Shown piece by piece: positions 1 to 7,405 of a DNA stretch of 24,157 nucleotides. The stretch is from an uncultured Acinetobacter sp. Its GTDB lineage: Bacteria > Cyanobacteriota > Vampirovibrionia > Gastranaerophilales > Gastranaerophilaceae. The stretch covers positions 1 through 24,157 of the forward strand of contig CAMORE010000014.1 of NCBI GenBank assembly GCA_946623365.1, given 5' to 3'. The notes beneath the pieces are model-generated. The model made no database searches. It worked only from the letters and a program-made list of their open reading frames with translations, and was not told the DNA's origin. Each line of letters starts with the position of its first letter. Position 1 is the stretch's first letter. Made by a program: the position numbers and the translations under genes.

Positions 1-2
1 TA

Positions 3-28
3 TGCAACAAATAACATATATTGTTACA
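3..28. repeat. Inverted repeat TGCAAC...GTTACA
   Basis: TGCAACAA at 3-10 faces TTGTTACA at 21-28, an imperfect dyad 26 bases long with one mismatch. Similar dyads built on TGYAACA lie at 5892-5914 and 18741-18766. It could be an operator for the gene at 247 or a remnant of the 3' region of a gene left of the window. AT-richness makes chance similarity possible. Confidence 0.4.
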
Positions 29-45
29 TAAGTTTGCAGCTTAGC

Positions 46-67
46 TTGTAGGTCAGTTTGTAGGTCA
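46..67. repeat. Tandem direct repeat, 12-base period
   Basis: TTGTAGGTCA occurs at 46-55 and 58-67. The pair is enclosed by the inverted arms AGCTTAG (38-44) and CTAAGCT (74-80), and GGTCAG (51-56) can also pair with CTGACC (79-84), so two competing hairpins are possible. No function is evident. It lies about 90 bases upstream of the promoter-like element at 148-178. Confidence 0.5.
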
Positions 68-115
68 ACTTTACTAAGCTGACCAAAGCTATTGATATCA
101 AACAATTATATATGT

Positions 116-135
116 TTGTAAACTTTTGTAAACTT
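116..135. repeat. Tandem direct repeat, 10-base period
   Basis: TTGTAAACTT is repeated perfectly, head to tail, at 116-125 and 126-135. The period is about one helical turn, and the pair ends 13 bases before the promoter-like element at 148-178, so a regulator binding two adjacent faces is possible. This is inference only. Confidence 0.5.
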
Positions 136-147
136 TAGGAAAGAAAT

Positions 148-178
148 TAGGCAATTTTTTTATCCTGAAATACTTTAT
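148..178 (+). promoter_or_regulatory. Shared promoter-like element, copy A
   Basis: TAGGCAATTT at 148-157 is followed by TACTTTAT at 171-178. From the C of GGCAA (152) to the first T of TACTTT (171) is 19 bases, the same as in copies C and D. It precedes the unknown small gene at 247. Neither half matches the usual TTGACA/TATAAT pair well, so an alternative sigma factor or an activator is plausible. Confidence 0.55.
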
Positions 179-246
179 GTACATGTAAATCATGTTGATT
201 TATGAAAATAAACACAGATTATTATAGAGAAGAAAGGACGTATAAA

Positions 247-450
247 ATGGAATTTGGACTTGGTTTCATTAACTCGGCAGTTAAAGAAGGCGCTACCGGA
301 GGTGTAACGTTAGGATATGGCAACGATCAGACAGATTATACAAAAGTTGCTTATAATCCGCTTTCTGCACCAATTAATTTTTCAGCAGCCGGAGATCCGA
401 GAAAAGTGGATTTGAGTGGTGTTAGCGCATTTTGTGCACAACAATCATAA
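247..450 (+). CDS. Small protein of unknown function (67 aa)
   Basis: I do not recognise this protein. It starts MEFGLGFINSAVKEG and has a Gly/Thr/Tyr-rich centre (GGVTLGYGNDQTDYTKVAY) and a short C-terminus with one Cys. There is no convincing signal peptide or membrane segment. The start at 247 is chosen because AAAGGA at 233-238 sits 8 bases upstream. An in-frame ATG at 202 (MKINTDYYREE...) has no ribosome binding site but lies 31 bases from the promoter-like element, much as in its sister genes, so it remains possible. The upstream region carries two tandem repeats and copy A of the shared element, grouping this gene with the unknown genes at 1430, 14553 and 21907. Confidence 0.65.
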   Translation: MEFGLGFINSAVKEGATGGVTLGYGNDQTDYTKVAYNPLSAPINFSAAGDPRKVDLSGVSAFCAQQS

Positions 451-457
451 TCATTTC

Positions 458-466
458 TGATATAAT
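458..466 (+). promoter_or_regulatory. Extended -10 promoter, likely leaderless start
   Basis: TGATATAAT is a perfect extended -10 (TG-n-TATAAT). The hexamer 461-466 is followed by six bases and then the ATG at 473, so transcription would begin at or next to the start codon. No ribosome binding site is present. A good -35 is not visible at the right distance. Confidence 0.55.
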
Positions 467-472
467 CTTCAT

Positions 473-691
473 ATGGAAGAGTATAAAAAAATGATATCGG
501 GTGAAATGTATGACCCAAACGCAGGATATCTGAAAAAATTAAGAGAAGAGAACAGAACAAAATTAAGGCAATTTAACGGCGAACCGGATGAGGGCGCGCG
601 TGAGGAGATTTTACAACACTTATCGGCAAGATTGGCGATAAGTGTTTTGTTACACCGAATTTCTTTTTTTACCCTAATAAAAGTGTTTTAA
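473..691 (+). pseudogene. Truncated maltose/galactoside O-acetyltransferase
   Basis: The first ~48 residues match the N-terminal Mac domain of the sugar O-acetyltransferases (Maa/LacA type): KKMISGEMYDPN, then LREENRTKLRQFN and REEILQHL, in the order and spacing expected. Intact enzymes run about 185 residues and continue into a left-handed beta-helix of hexapeptide repeats that binds acetyl-CoA and carries the catalytic His. Here that domain is absent. The frame runs into a hairpin at 616-645 and ends after 72 residues, with the last 22 resembling nothing and overlapping the 3' end of the opposite gene. I read it as a gene remnant that kept its promoter. A functional mini-protein cannot be excluded. 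Confidence 0.7.
615..650 (+). terminator. Hairpin terminator after acetyltransferase remnant
   Basis: ACACTTATCG (616-625) pairs perfectly with CGATAAGTGT (636-645) around a 10-base loop and is followed by TTTTGTT. The T tail fits termination on the plus strand. It lies inside the tail of the truncated acetyltransferase frame and also just beyond the end of the minus-strand gene ending at 669, so it may serve both. Confidence 0.6.
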
Positions 692-1430
692 AATAGTTAA
701 TCCAATTTAAGCCTTGTGCTTTGCATGCATCAAATTCCATAGGCTGTAAAAAGTATTTTAAACACTGCTTTATGTCTTTATAATCGTATGTTTGGTAATT
801 AATGGCACTATCTAAATATTTTTTAGTCTTTTTATAGTCACTGCTGTTTTTATCCGTTTCTGTGTAATACTTCAAAATATTATTTCTTGACTTATGTAAA
901 CTTGATATGGCTTCATCAATTGTATCAGGTGCAATATTTTGCTCTTTTCCGATTTTAACGTAATATTTACACAATTCATCAAATGTATCTCTATTCCTGT
1001 AAATATCCAAATACTGTCTAAAATGCTCCATCTCATGCCTGATAAGTCCGAAAGTCCACCATTTTCCTGCTTTTTTATTCCTCTTGCTCTCAGCAAAATA
1101 AGTAAGTGTATTATCTGAATTGTCATAACATCCGCATAACTTCGGAGCTTCAGAATCAATATCTTTTATAATCAGTTGAGGTCTTAATTCGTCAGGGATT
1201 GCCATTGAGTTCGCTATTATATCAAAGTAATATCTTGCCGCATCTGATTTATCCATTCTTCTTGCAGATTTCACCTGTTTTTTTGAAATATTAGTGAATG
1301 TTGTATGCAACGCTTTTGATAAATCAAAAATTTTAACCGGTGCAGAATTCATCGGAACAGTCTGATTTTTTACCGGCTGAATCGCAGGTGTTCTTGTTAT
1401 TTTTGGAATAAGACTTACAATTTTTGCCAT
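669..1430 (-). CDS. HEXXH zinc metallopeptidase-like protein
   Basis: This 253-residue protein belongs to no family I can name. At residues 132-136 it has HEMEH, the HEXXH zinc-binding and catalytic motif of zincins, in the context RHEMEHFRQYLD. About 95 residues later, MEFDA (E232) is placed and styled like the third zinc ligand of gluzincin-type enzymes. There is no signal peptide, so cytoplasmic action or non-classical export is expected. Residues 1-60 are basic and of low complexity. The start is supported by AAAAGG about 8 bases upstream. It shares the signature HExxHxRQ, an EF(D/E) motif and a similar first few codons (MAKIVS against MGKISS) with the protein at 21907-23097, and both genes follow the same promoter-like element. 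Peptidase activity is inferred, and no substrate can be predicted. Confidence 0.7.
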   Translation of the reverse strand: MAKIVSLIPKITRTPAIQPVKNQTVPMNSAPVKIFDLSKALHTTFTNISKKQVKSARRMDKSDAARYYFDIIANSMAIPDELRPQLIIKDIDSEAPKLCGCYDNSDNTLTYFAESKRNKKAGKWWTFGLIRHEMEHFRQYLDIYRNRDTFDELCKYYVKIGKEQNIAPDTIDEAISSLHKSRNNILKYYTETDKNSSDYKKTKKYLDSAINYQTYDYKDIKQCLKYFLQPMEFDACKAQGLNWINYFKTLLLG

Positions 1431-1449
1431 AAAAAGACCTTTTTATCTT

Positions 1450-1480
1450 ATAAAGTATCCTCAAAATAAAATTTGCTAAT
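1450..1480 (-). promoter_or_regulatory. Shared promoter-like element, copy B
   Basis: Read on the minus strand, ATTAGCAAATTT is followed by GGATACTTTATAAG. The spacing from the C of GCAA (1475) to the first T of TACTTT (1457) is 18 bases, one fewer than in the other copies. It lies 27 bases upstream of the start codon at 1430, between the transporter stop and this gene. Confidence 0.5.
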
Positions 1481-1494
1481 TTGTTTAACAAATC

Positions 1495-2811
1495 TTAACC
1501 TAACAACCAAATACCGATAAGCGCAAATAATATAAGAGATGTATTAAAATGTAAAAAAGTAGGAATACAAGTGTCAGTAATATGATTATGTTGACCATCC
1601 GCATTAAGTCCGGAAGTCGGCCCCAGCGTTGTATCGGAAGCCGGAGAACCCGCATCACCTAATGCCGCTGCAGCTGCAATTAATACAATAATTTGCTGAG
1701 GATTAAATCCGGTTTTTACACAAACAGGAACAAACAATACCGCTATAATCGGTATAGTACCAAAGGAAGTTCCTATACCGATAGTTATAAATAATCCTAA
1801 GATAAGAATTATTAAAGACGTTAACATTATATTAGACGGAATATAATTAAGTACAATATTTACAAGGTTTTCTATTGCTCCGGTTTCTTTTAAAACTGAT
1901 GCAAATCCCGCTGCAACAAGCATAACAAACGCAACATAACCCATTAAATATATACCTTCATTCATCATATGATCCATTTTCTCCTGCGGAATAACTCTGC
2001 AGGTGAAAATTATACCTAATCCTACAAGAGCTCCCAGCGGAAGAGATTTAGTTAAAAGCTGAACAACAAAAGTTGCCGCTGCCGCAAATATAATTATCCA
2101 ATGAGAAAATAAAAATTTTGATTCTTTTATATTAGAATTTACAACATTTTTTTGCTCGTATTCTCTAGGCTTTTTATATGATACAAAAAGTGCAAAAAGA
2201 AGTCCCACAAGCATTCCTACACCAAGAATCAGAGTCGATTTCCAAATATCACCTCTTAATACGTTTACTCCGTTTTGAATCATATTATCCGCAATTAAGT
2301 TTTGAAATATCAACCCAAAACCTACAGGTATTGCAATATACGGCATTTTTAATCCAAATGCCAATACACAAGCAACTGCTCGCCTGTCAAGCTTTATCTT
2401 ATTCATTATACCCAATAGAGGAGGTATTATAATCGGAATGAAAGCAATATGAATCGGAATAATATTTTGTGAAGCCATAGCAATAAGAGCTAATATCAAC
2501 AATAAAATATATTTTTTACCCGATATTATTTTAGCTATTTTATTAGATATGACATCCGTAAAACCTGAGTGTGCCATTGTAGCAGCAAACGCACCAAGCA
2601 ATATATAGCTTAATGCTGTTTCGGAATTTCCTCCCATGCCGGATATAAAAACATCCATAATATGTCCTATTTTCATACCGGAGAGTAAGCCTGCCGCAAT
2701 AGTAGACACTATAATAGACAATAGAACATTCACTCCCCTGACACATAATATGCATAACAATATTACGGATATCAAAGCAGGGTTTGAAAAAAACTCTATT
2801 ATACTATTCAT
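1495..2811 (-). CDS. YuiF/NhaC-family membrane transporter
   Basis: The 438-residue protein is strongly hydrophobic, with roughly eleven membrane segments. It contains GMGGNSETALSYILLGAFA near residues 58-76, which I associate with the YuiF branch (COG2056) of the NhaC Na+/H+ antiporter superfamily, predicted to carry histidine or another amino acid. A second conserved stretch near the C-terminus, ALGDAGSPASDTTLGPTSG, also fits the family. The start is two bases beyond the stop of the upstream small gene, with only a weak GAAGAAG ribosome site, so translational coupling is likely. Substrate and coupling ion cannot be read from the sequence. Confidence 0.8.
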   Translation of the reverse strand: MNSIIEFFSNPALISVILLCILCVRGVNVLLSIIVSTIAAGLLSGMKIGHIMDVFISGMGGNSETALSYILLGAFAATMAHSGFTDVISNKIAKIISGKKYILLLILALIAMASQNIIPIHIAFIPIIIPPLLGIMNKIKLDRRAVACVLAFGLKMPYIAIPVGFGLIFQNLIADNMIQNGVNVLRGDIWKSTLILGVGMLVGLLFALFVSYKKPREYEQKNVVNSNIKESKFLFSHWIIIFAAAATFVVQLLTKSLPLGALVGLGIIFTCRVIPQEKMDHMMNEGIYLMGYVAFVMLVAAGFASVLKETGAIENLVNIVLNYIPSNIMLTSLIILILGLFITIGIGTSFGTIPIIAVLFVPVCVKTGFNPQQIIVLIAAAAALGDAGSPASDTTLGPTSGLNADGQHNHITDTCIPTFLHFNTSLILFALIGIWLLG

Positions 2812-2813
2812 AT

Positions 2814-3116
2814 CTAGCTAACTTCTTCAACTTGTAATAATTTAATTATTTTAAGTGCAACATCTTTTTGTAATTCTTCCGGTAAAGATTTTAAATACTC
2901 AAAAGACTCTGCAATTTTTTGATCTGTGTCATACCAACGTCTTAAAACGTATGTAAAAGCATCCGTCAATATGTTTTCAGACATATCAATTCCGTTTTCT
3001 TTAGATGTCTTTATTATTAAATCAGCACATTTATACTGAGTAAGAATATTTGCATTTCTCATCAAACTGACAGCTAAACTTACAGTAGGGTCTATATCAT
3101 ACCAACGTTTATACAT
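2814..3116 (-). CDS. Small protein with two RWYD repeats (100 aa)
   Basis: I do not recognise this protein. It holds two similar blocks, KRWYDIDPTVSLAVSLM at residues 3-19 and RRWYDTDQKIAESFEYL at 59-75, each followed by helix-forming sequence, so it looks like an internal duplication of a helical unit of about 50 residues. It has no signal peptide or membrane segment. The start has AAAGGTG about 8 bases upstream. Thirty-nine bases separate it from the DUF167 gene, and it runs directly into the transporter gene, with which it probably shares a transcript. Confidence 0.7.
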   Translation of the reverse strand: MYKRWYDIDPTVSLAVSLMRNANILTQYKCADLIIKTSKENGIDMSENILTDAFTYVLRRWYDTDQKIAESFEYLKSLPEELQKDVALKIIKLLQVEEVS

Positions 3117-3155
3117 TATTCACACCTTTTCTATATAATTAATAGTATAATTTTT

Positions 3156-3446
3156 TTATTGCTTTGTCAATTTAGAGATTATAAAATCCTGTTTTTCTGT
3201 ATCTAAAACATGCAAAAAAACAGTTTTTTCTTTTGAGGTTTCACCTTTTACAATTTCAACAGAAGTCTTGGGAATTTTAAAAGTTTTAGACAAAAATTCC
3301 GTTAAAGCTTTGTTAGCTTTACCTTCAATAGGTTGTGCAGTAATTTTAATCTTAATGAATTCTTCTTCAACTATAATATCATTTTTAGAAGAATTAGGAA
3401 CTATTTTTATGTTTACAAGAATACCTGACTCTGATTTCTTAATCAT
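3156..3446 (-). CDS. DUF167 (YggU-family) protein
   Basis: The 96 residues match the DUF167/YggU family throughout: IKIVPNSSKNDI at the N-terminus, then the hallmark AQPIEGKANKALTEFLS near 37-53, followed by VEIVKGETSKEKTVFL. Family length is about 75-100 residues, so it is complete. The biochemical role of the family is unknown. The gene starts 8 bases after the methyltransferase stop. Its nearest purine-rich site, AAAAGG, is unusually far from the ATG (about 13 bases), while a TATAAA lies 7 bases before the ATG. Confidence 0.88.
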   Translation of the reverse strand: MIKKSESGILVNIKIVPNSSKNDIIVEEEFIKIKITAQPIEGKANKALTEFLSKTFKIPKTSVEIVKGETSKEKTVFLHVLDTEKQDFIISKLTKQ

Positions 3447-3454
3447 TATATGTT

Positions 3455-4330
3455 TTATACCTTTTGGAATATCATAACATATTCGTGCTTAAAGATATAA
3501 AATCCGCCTGCCAGAGCACGATAACGCCATAAGTTAGCAGTCTTTCCTTTTGCTCTTTCATTACCTTGCATATCTTTTATGATTATTGCTTTTGTGATAA
3601 ACCCTATTTTATTCATCCTTGCCATGCATTCAAACCCGAGCGGAATATGCTGTGAATTTGCGTATTTATCGCCGATTATTAAGCAGGCAAATCTTCCTTT
3701 TTCCAAAAGGTCATAACCGTTTTTTGCAACTTTTTCAAATAAATCATAAAATTCTTCGGTAGTTGCACAATTTGATAAATCTTCTTTTTTATCTGAGAAT
3801 TTGATAATGTCGTCATACGGCGGATGAAGCATCAATAGCTGTGCTTGTTTTCTTCCCATAATATCTAAACGAGCTTTAATTTTTTCTTTTGCAAGTTCAC
3901 TTGCCGAATCCGCACATATAATATTAACATCCGTAACAAGCTGTTTTGGAGTAAATTTTTCAGATACTTTTTCCGCTAAATCGTCTTTTAATTCTACACC
4001 TATGCAGCGGCGATTCATATTAACAGCTTCTATACCCGATGTTCCGGAGCCAAAAAATAAATCTAAAACTATATCATCTTTCTTTGTATATCTTTCATAA
4101 ATTTGCTGAGCTATTTGAGGAATATAATTACCATGATACTCGTTTGAATGTCCGCCCTCTTTTAATCTTGAAGGGAATTCCCATAGTGTATCGGTTTTTA
4201 TATGGTCATATTCTTTCCATTTTTTTAAATTAATATCACTATAAGAAGTCGTTTTGACAGCATTTTCATCTACAACTTTTAAGTTATTTTCCCGTTTCGA
4301 CGGCTTTAATTTCAAATTAGATTTAGACAT
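3455..4330 (-). CDS. Orphan DNA methyltransferase (N4/N6 type)
   Basis: The protein carries an AdoMet-binding motif I, VLDLFFGSGTSGIEA, at residues 88-102 and an acidic strand-2 loop (IGVEL, 110-114). It also has a catalytic motif IV written HPPY at 169-172, in place of the usual D/N/S-PP-Y/F. Motif I precedes motif IV, which excludes the beta arrangement. It would transfer a methyl group to adenine N6 or cytosine N4 in DNA. No restriction enzyme or specificity gene is adjacent, so it is an orphan, perhaps with a regulatory role. An RNA substrate is not excluded. I place the start at 4330 because GGGGAGA lies just upstream. An in-frame extension to 4390 has no ribosome site. Confidence 0.8.
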   Translation of the reverse strand: MSKSNLKLKPSKRENNLKVVDENAVKTTSYSDINLKKWKEYDHIKTDTLWEFPSRLKEGGHSNEYHGNYIPQIAQQIYERYTKKDDIVLDLFFGSGTSGIEAVNMNRRCIGVELKDDLAEKVSEKFTPKQLVTDVNIICADSASELAKEKIKARLDIMGRKQAQLLMLHPPYDDIIKFSDKKEDLSNCATTEEFYDLFEKVAKNGYDLLEKGRFACLIIGDKYANSQHIPLGFECMARMNKIGFITKAIIIKDMQGNERAKGKTANLWRYRALAGGFYIFKHEYVMIFQKV

Positions 4331-4467
4331 ATCTCTCCCCATAATATTAGATATTATAAGTTTATAGTTTTTTTTTATATTTGTAATCAAACATATAGAT
4401 GATTTAGAAAAATTTTCTTGTTTAATGTAAAATCAGAAAAGAGCTTATTTTATTTAAGGAGTAAAAA

Positions 4468-5673
4468 ATGTACGATATTAGAAAAATTAGTGGTGATATT
4501 TTTTATGTAGGATGTTCAGACAGGCGTCTTGCTCTGTTTGAGAGTGCTTATCCTATTCCAAACGGAATTTCATATAATTCTTATTTGATTAATGATGAAA
4601 AAACTGTTCTTATGGATACTGTTGACAAAGCTTGTTCCGGACAATTTTTTCAGAATCTGGAAGCAGCTTTAGATGGCAGGGACTTGAATTACCTGATTGT
4701 TCATCATATGGAGCCTGACCATTGCGCCTTAATTGAAGATGTTATATCAATTTATCCGGAAGTAAAAATTGTTACAACCGCAAAGTCTGTAGCTCTTATT
4801 AAACAATTTTTTGATTTTGATATTGATTCACATGTAATGGTAGTTAAGGAAGGTGATGAACTGGATACAGGCAAACATAAACTAACGTTTGCCATGGCGC
4901 CAATGGTTCATTGGCCTGAAGTTATGGTAACTTATGATAAAACAGATAAAGCTTTGTATTCTGCTGATGCTTTCGGCTCTTTCGGTGCAATAAACGGAAA
5001 TTTATTCGATACGGATATAGATTTTGAAAAAGATTATCTGGATGAAGCAAGAAGATACTATACTAACATTGTAGGGAAATACGGCCCGCAAGTGCAAATG
5101 CTTCTGAAAAAAGCATCGGCATTAGATATTCAAACAATTTATCCGCTTCATGGTGTAATAATTAAAAACAATATAGCTAAGTTTGTTGAAAAATACGACA
5201 GGTGGTCTCGCTACGAAGCGGAAGAAAACTCTGTCCTTATAGCGTATTCTTCTGTATACGGAGGAACAGAAAATGCTGTAAATATTTTGGCAGGCAAACT
5301 TGCAGATAAGGGTGTAAAAGGACTAAAAATGTATGATGTTTCTCATACACATTCTTCATACGTTCTTTCTGACGCTTTCAAATATTCACATATAGTTTTT
5401 GCAACAACTACTTATAATAACGGAATATTTGAATCTATGGAACACCTGCTTCATAATATAGCAGCACACAATTTGCAAAACCGTAAAATTGTTCTTATTC
5501 AAAACGGTTCATGGGCTCCGACTTGCGGAAATGCAATGAAGAATATATTAGAACCTCTTAAAGGAACTGAAATAATAGATGAATCTATTTGTATAAAATC
5601 AGCATTAAAAGAAGAACAATTAGAATTATTAGATAATGTTGCAGACAAAATTGTCGGCAGTTTAAAAAATTAA
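4468..5673 (+). CDS. fprA: A-type flavodiiron protein (FprA family)
   Basis: Flavodiiron proteins reduce O2 to water and/or NO to N2O in the cytoplasm, protecting anaerobes. Residues 1-245 form the metallo-beta-lactamase-like domain with all diiron ligands visible: H80, E82, D84 and H85 in HHMEPDH, H148 in MVHWP, D167 in SADAFG and H228 in YPLHG. Residues 255-395 form the flavodoxin domain, with the FMN phosphate loop SSVYGGTEN and the later TTTYNNG and NGSWAP loops. At 401 residues it has standard class A length. AAGGAG precedes the start. A rubredoxin gene follows 14 bases downstream, the usual electron donor. Which gas is preferred cannot be told from sequence. Confidence 0.95.
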   Translation: MYDIRKISGDIFYVGCSDRRLALFESAYPIPNGISYNSYLINDEKTVLMDTVDKACSGQFFQNLEAALDGRDLNYLIVHHMEPDHCALIEDVISIYPEVKIVTTAKSVALIKQFFDFDIDSHVMVVKEGDELDTGKHKLTFAMAPMVHWPEVMVTYDKTDKALYSADAFGSFGAINGNLFDTDIDFEKDYLDEARRYYTNIVGKYGPQVQMLLKKASALDIQTIYPLHGVIIKNNIAKFVEKYDRWSRYEAEENSVLIAYSSVYGGTENAVNILAGKLADKGVKGLKMYDVSHTHSSYVLSDAFKYSHIVFATTTYNNGIFESMEHLLHNIAAHNLQNRKIVLIQNGSWAPTCGNAMKNILEPLKGTEIIDESICIKSALKEEQLELLDNVADKIVGSLKN

Positions 5674-5687
5674 AAAAGGAGAAAATT

Positions 5688-5846
5688 ATGCAAAAGTATG
5701 TATGTTCAGTATGCGGTTACGTTTATGATCCTGAAGTCGGTGATCCTGATAACGGAATAGCTCCGGGAACTGCTTTCGAAGATTTGCCTGATGATTGGGC
5801 TTGCCCTCTATGTTCTGTCGGCAAAGACATGTTTAATGCTCAATAA
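5688..5846 (+). CDS. Rubredoxin
   Basis: This 52-residue protein has the classic rubredoxin plan: CSVCGYVYDP at residues 6-15 and CPLC at 39-42, so C6, C9, C39 and C42 bind one iron. The aromatic core (Y4, Y11, Y13, W37, F49) and LPDDWACP are also conserved. It is an electron carrier from an NAD(P)H:rubredoxin oxidoreductase to the flavodiiron protein encoded just upstream. The start has AAAAGGAG eight bases upstream, the same leader as frr, and the two genes almost certainly share a transcript. The frame is too short for many gene-calling cut-offs. Confidence 0.96.
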   Translation: MQKYVCSVCGYVYDPEVGDPDNGIAPGTAFEDLPDDWACPLCSVGKDMFNAQ

Positions 5847-5890
5847 TTTATTCTAAAAAAATTTGATATTTATAAAAACTTAGTTATTTT

Positions 5891-5915
5891 ATGTAACAGA
5901 TAAGTTTTGTTACAT
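5891..5915. repeat. Inverted repeat ATGTAACA...TGTTACAT
   Basis: ATGTAACA (5891-5898) and TGTTACAT (5908-5915) form a perfect 8-base dyad with a 9-base loop in the 252-base gap between the rubredoxin gene and pyrH. It could act as a weak terminator for the flavodiiron-rubredoxin unit, though the tail is AT-mixed rather than a T run. Alternatively it is an operator like the dyads at 3-28 and 18741-18766. The rest of the gap shows only the pyrH promoter candidate. Confidence 0.45.
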
Positions 5916-6026
5916 ATATTTAACTGATTATTTGGTGTGTAAAAATGCAGTATAAAATGATTCCGTTTAAAATTTATACTAAATGTAAAAAGTAGTAAAT
6001 AATTACAAAAATTTTGCCTGAACTCC

Positions 6027-6055
6027 TTTACAAAAACCCTATTTTTTAATACGAT
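6027..6055 (+). promoter_or_regulatory. Probable pyrH promoter
   Basis: TTTACA at 6027-6032 and TACGAT at 6050-6055 are separated by 17 bases, a good fit to the housekeeping sigma consensus. The start codon of pyrH is 44 bases further on. An overlapping TTATAT could serve as the -10 instead. Confidence 0.5.
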
Positions 6056-6098
6056 TATATAGAGGGATTTGACCTTATTTGAGAATACGAGGTATCTA

Positions 6099-6818
6099 AT
6101 GGCAGAGAATAAATATAAACGTGTGTTATTGAAGATTAGCGGAGAAGCACTGTTAGGAGATCAGCAATTTGGAATTGACCCTAAACCCGTTGAAATGATA
6201 GCAGACGAAATTCGTTCTATATACGAACGAGGAGTGGAAATTGCAGTTGTTGTAGGCGGCGGTAATATTTTCAGAGGAATGAAAAACAGTGCAAGGTTAG
6301 GCATGGATCAAGCTTCCGGAGATTACGTCGGTATGCTTGCAACTGTTATGAATGCTGTAGTTCTTCAATGTGCATTAAAAAAGATTGAAGTAGAATGCAG
6401 GGTTCAGACAGCTATTGCTATGAATCAAATTGCAGAACCTTATGTAAGACACAGAGCAATCCGCCATTTAGAAAAGGGTAGAGTTGTAATATTTGCAGCA
6501 GGAACAGGAAATCCTTTCTTTACGACAGATACCGCTTCTGCTCTTCGAGCATCCGAAATCGGAGCAGATGTTATGTTGATGGCTAAAAACGGAGTAGACG
6601 GGGTTTATACTGATGACCCCAAAACTAATCCGAATGCTAAAAAATTGGATAAAATATCTTATGCTGAGATTATTCAAAAAGATTTAAAGATTATGGATAC
6701 ATCTGCTTGCGCTCTATGTAAGCAAAACGGTATACCTATCATCGTATTTGATTTTAAAGCTCAGGGAAGTTTGGTTAAAATTCAAAACGGTGAATCTGTC
6801 GGAACGTATATAAGTTAA
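6099..6818 (+). CDS. pyrH: UMP kinase
   Basis: The 239-residue protein phosphorylates UMP to UDP in pyrimidine nucleotide synthesis. It is an amino-acid-kinase-fold hexamer in the cytoplasm. Visible landmarks are KRVLLKISGEALLG near the N-terminus (phosphate-binding Lys and Gly), VVGGGNIFRG for nucleotide binding, TGNPFFTTDTASALRASEI and the NGVDGVYTDDP segment. The start at 6099 is preferred because GAGG lies about 7 bases upstream and the length fits the family. A TTG at 6069 would add ten residues without support. It heads the pyrH-frr-cdsA-rnc cluster. Confidence 0.96.
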   Translation: MAENKYKRVLLKISGEALLGDQQFGIDPKPVEMIADEIRSIYERGVEIAVVVGGGNIFRGMKNSARLGMDQASGDYVGMLATVMNAVVLQCALKKIEVECRVQTAIAMNQIAEPYVRHRAIRHLEKGRVVIFAAGTGNPFFTTDTASALRASEIGADVMLMAKNGVDGVYTDDPKTNPNAKKLDKISYAEIIQKDLKIMDTSACALCKQNGIPIIVFDFKAQGSLVKIQNGESVGTYIS

Positions 6819-6838
6819 AATTATAAAAGGAGAAAATT

Positions 6839-7405
6839 ATGTCAGACGCTCTTGATGAAATGTTTTTATTTGGCGAAGAAAAAATGGAAAAAGCAATCGG
6901 ACAATTAAAGAAAGATTTTGCTTCCGTTCGTACAGGTCGTGCAAATCCTGGTATTCTTGACAAAGTTGTTGTCGAATATTACGGAGCTCCGACTCCTATA
7001 AGACAAATGGCACAAGTCAGCGTATCGGAAGGTACTACTCTGGTTATTACGCCGTTTGATAAAAGCATATTAAAAGAAGTGGAAAAAGCTGTAATAAAGG
7101 CTGAAATAGGCGTTGCACCAAATAATGACGGAACATGTATTCGTCTTAATTTCCCGCCTTTAACAGAAGAAAGAAGAAGAGAAACTGCAAAAGATGTTAA
7201 AAAGTTTGGTGAAGATACAAAAATAGCAATCAGAAATGTAAGACGCGACATGGTTGATTCCTTAAAGAAAATAGAAAAAGACGAAAATCTTCCTGAAGAT
7301 GCAGTTAAAGATAATCAAGATCAGATACAAAAAATTACGGATAAATATGTCGGAATTGTTGACTCACTTGTCAGCGAAAAAGAAAAAGAGGTTATGACTG
7401 TATAA
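6839..7405 (+). CDS. frr: Ribosome recycling factor
   Basis: At 188 residues this has normal length for ribosome recycling factor, which with EF-G splits post-termination ribosomes. The signature FASVRTGRANPGILDKV lies near residues 28-44, followed by YYGAPTPIRQMAQVSV, and the second half has the expected helices KFGEDTKIAIRNVRRD and KKIEKDENLPED. AAAAGGAG stands 8 bases before the ATG. It follows pyrH by 20 bases and its stop overlaps the start of cdsA (TAATG), so translation is coupled. The pyrH-frr order is one of the most conserved in bacteria. Confidence 0.97.
   Translation: MSDALDEMFLFGEEKMEKAIGQLKKDFASVRTGRANPGILDKVVVEYYGAPTPIRQMAQVSVSEGTTLVITPFDKSILKEVEKAVIKAEIGVAPNNDGTCIRLNFPPLTEERRRETAKDVKKFGEDTKIAIRNVRRDMVDSLKKIEKDENLPEDAVKDNQDQIQKITDKYVGIVDSLVSEKEKEVMTV

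Noticed and set aside
872..1159. A 95-residue open frame on the minus strand
   Set aside because: It lies wholly inside the HEXXH gene in another frame, with no ribosome site of its own.
2178..2432. An 84-residue plus-strand frame
   Set aside because: It is antisense to the transporter gene, and its composition mirrors that gene's codons.
669..3446. Defence island or toxin-antitoxin locus around the methyltransferase and small proteins
   Set aside because: No restriction enzyme, nuclease, helicase or recognisable toxin is present. DUF167 and the transporter are ordinary chromosomal genes.
5847..6098. Riboswitch or RNA gene before pyrH
   Set aside because: The gap is AT-rich, with only one short dyad and a promoter. 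No multi-stem structure or tRNA-like pattern was seen.
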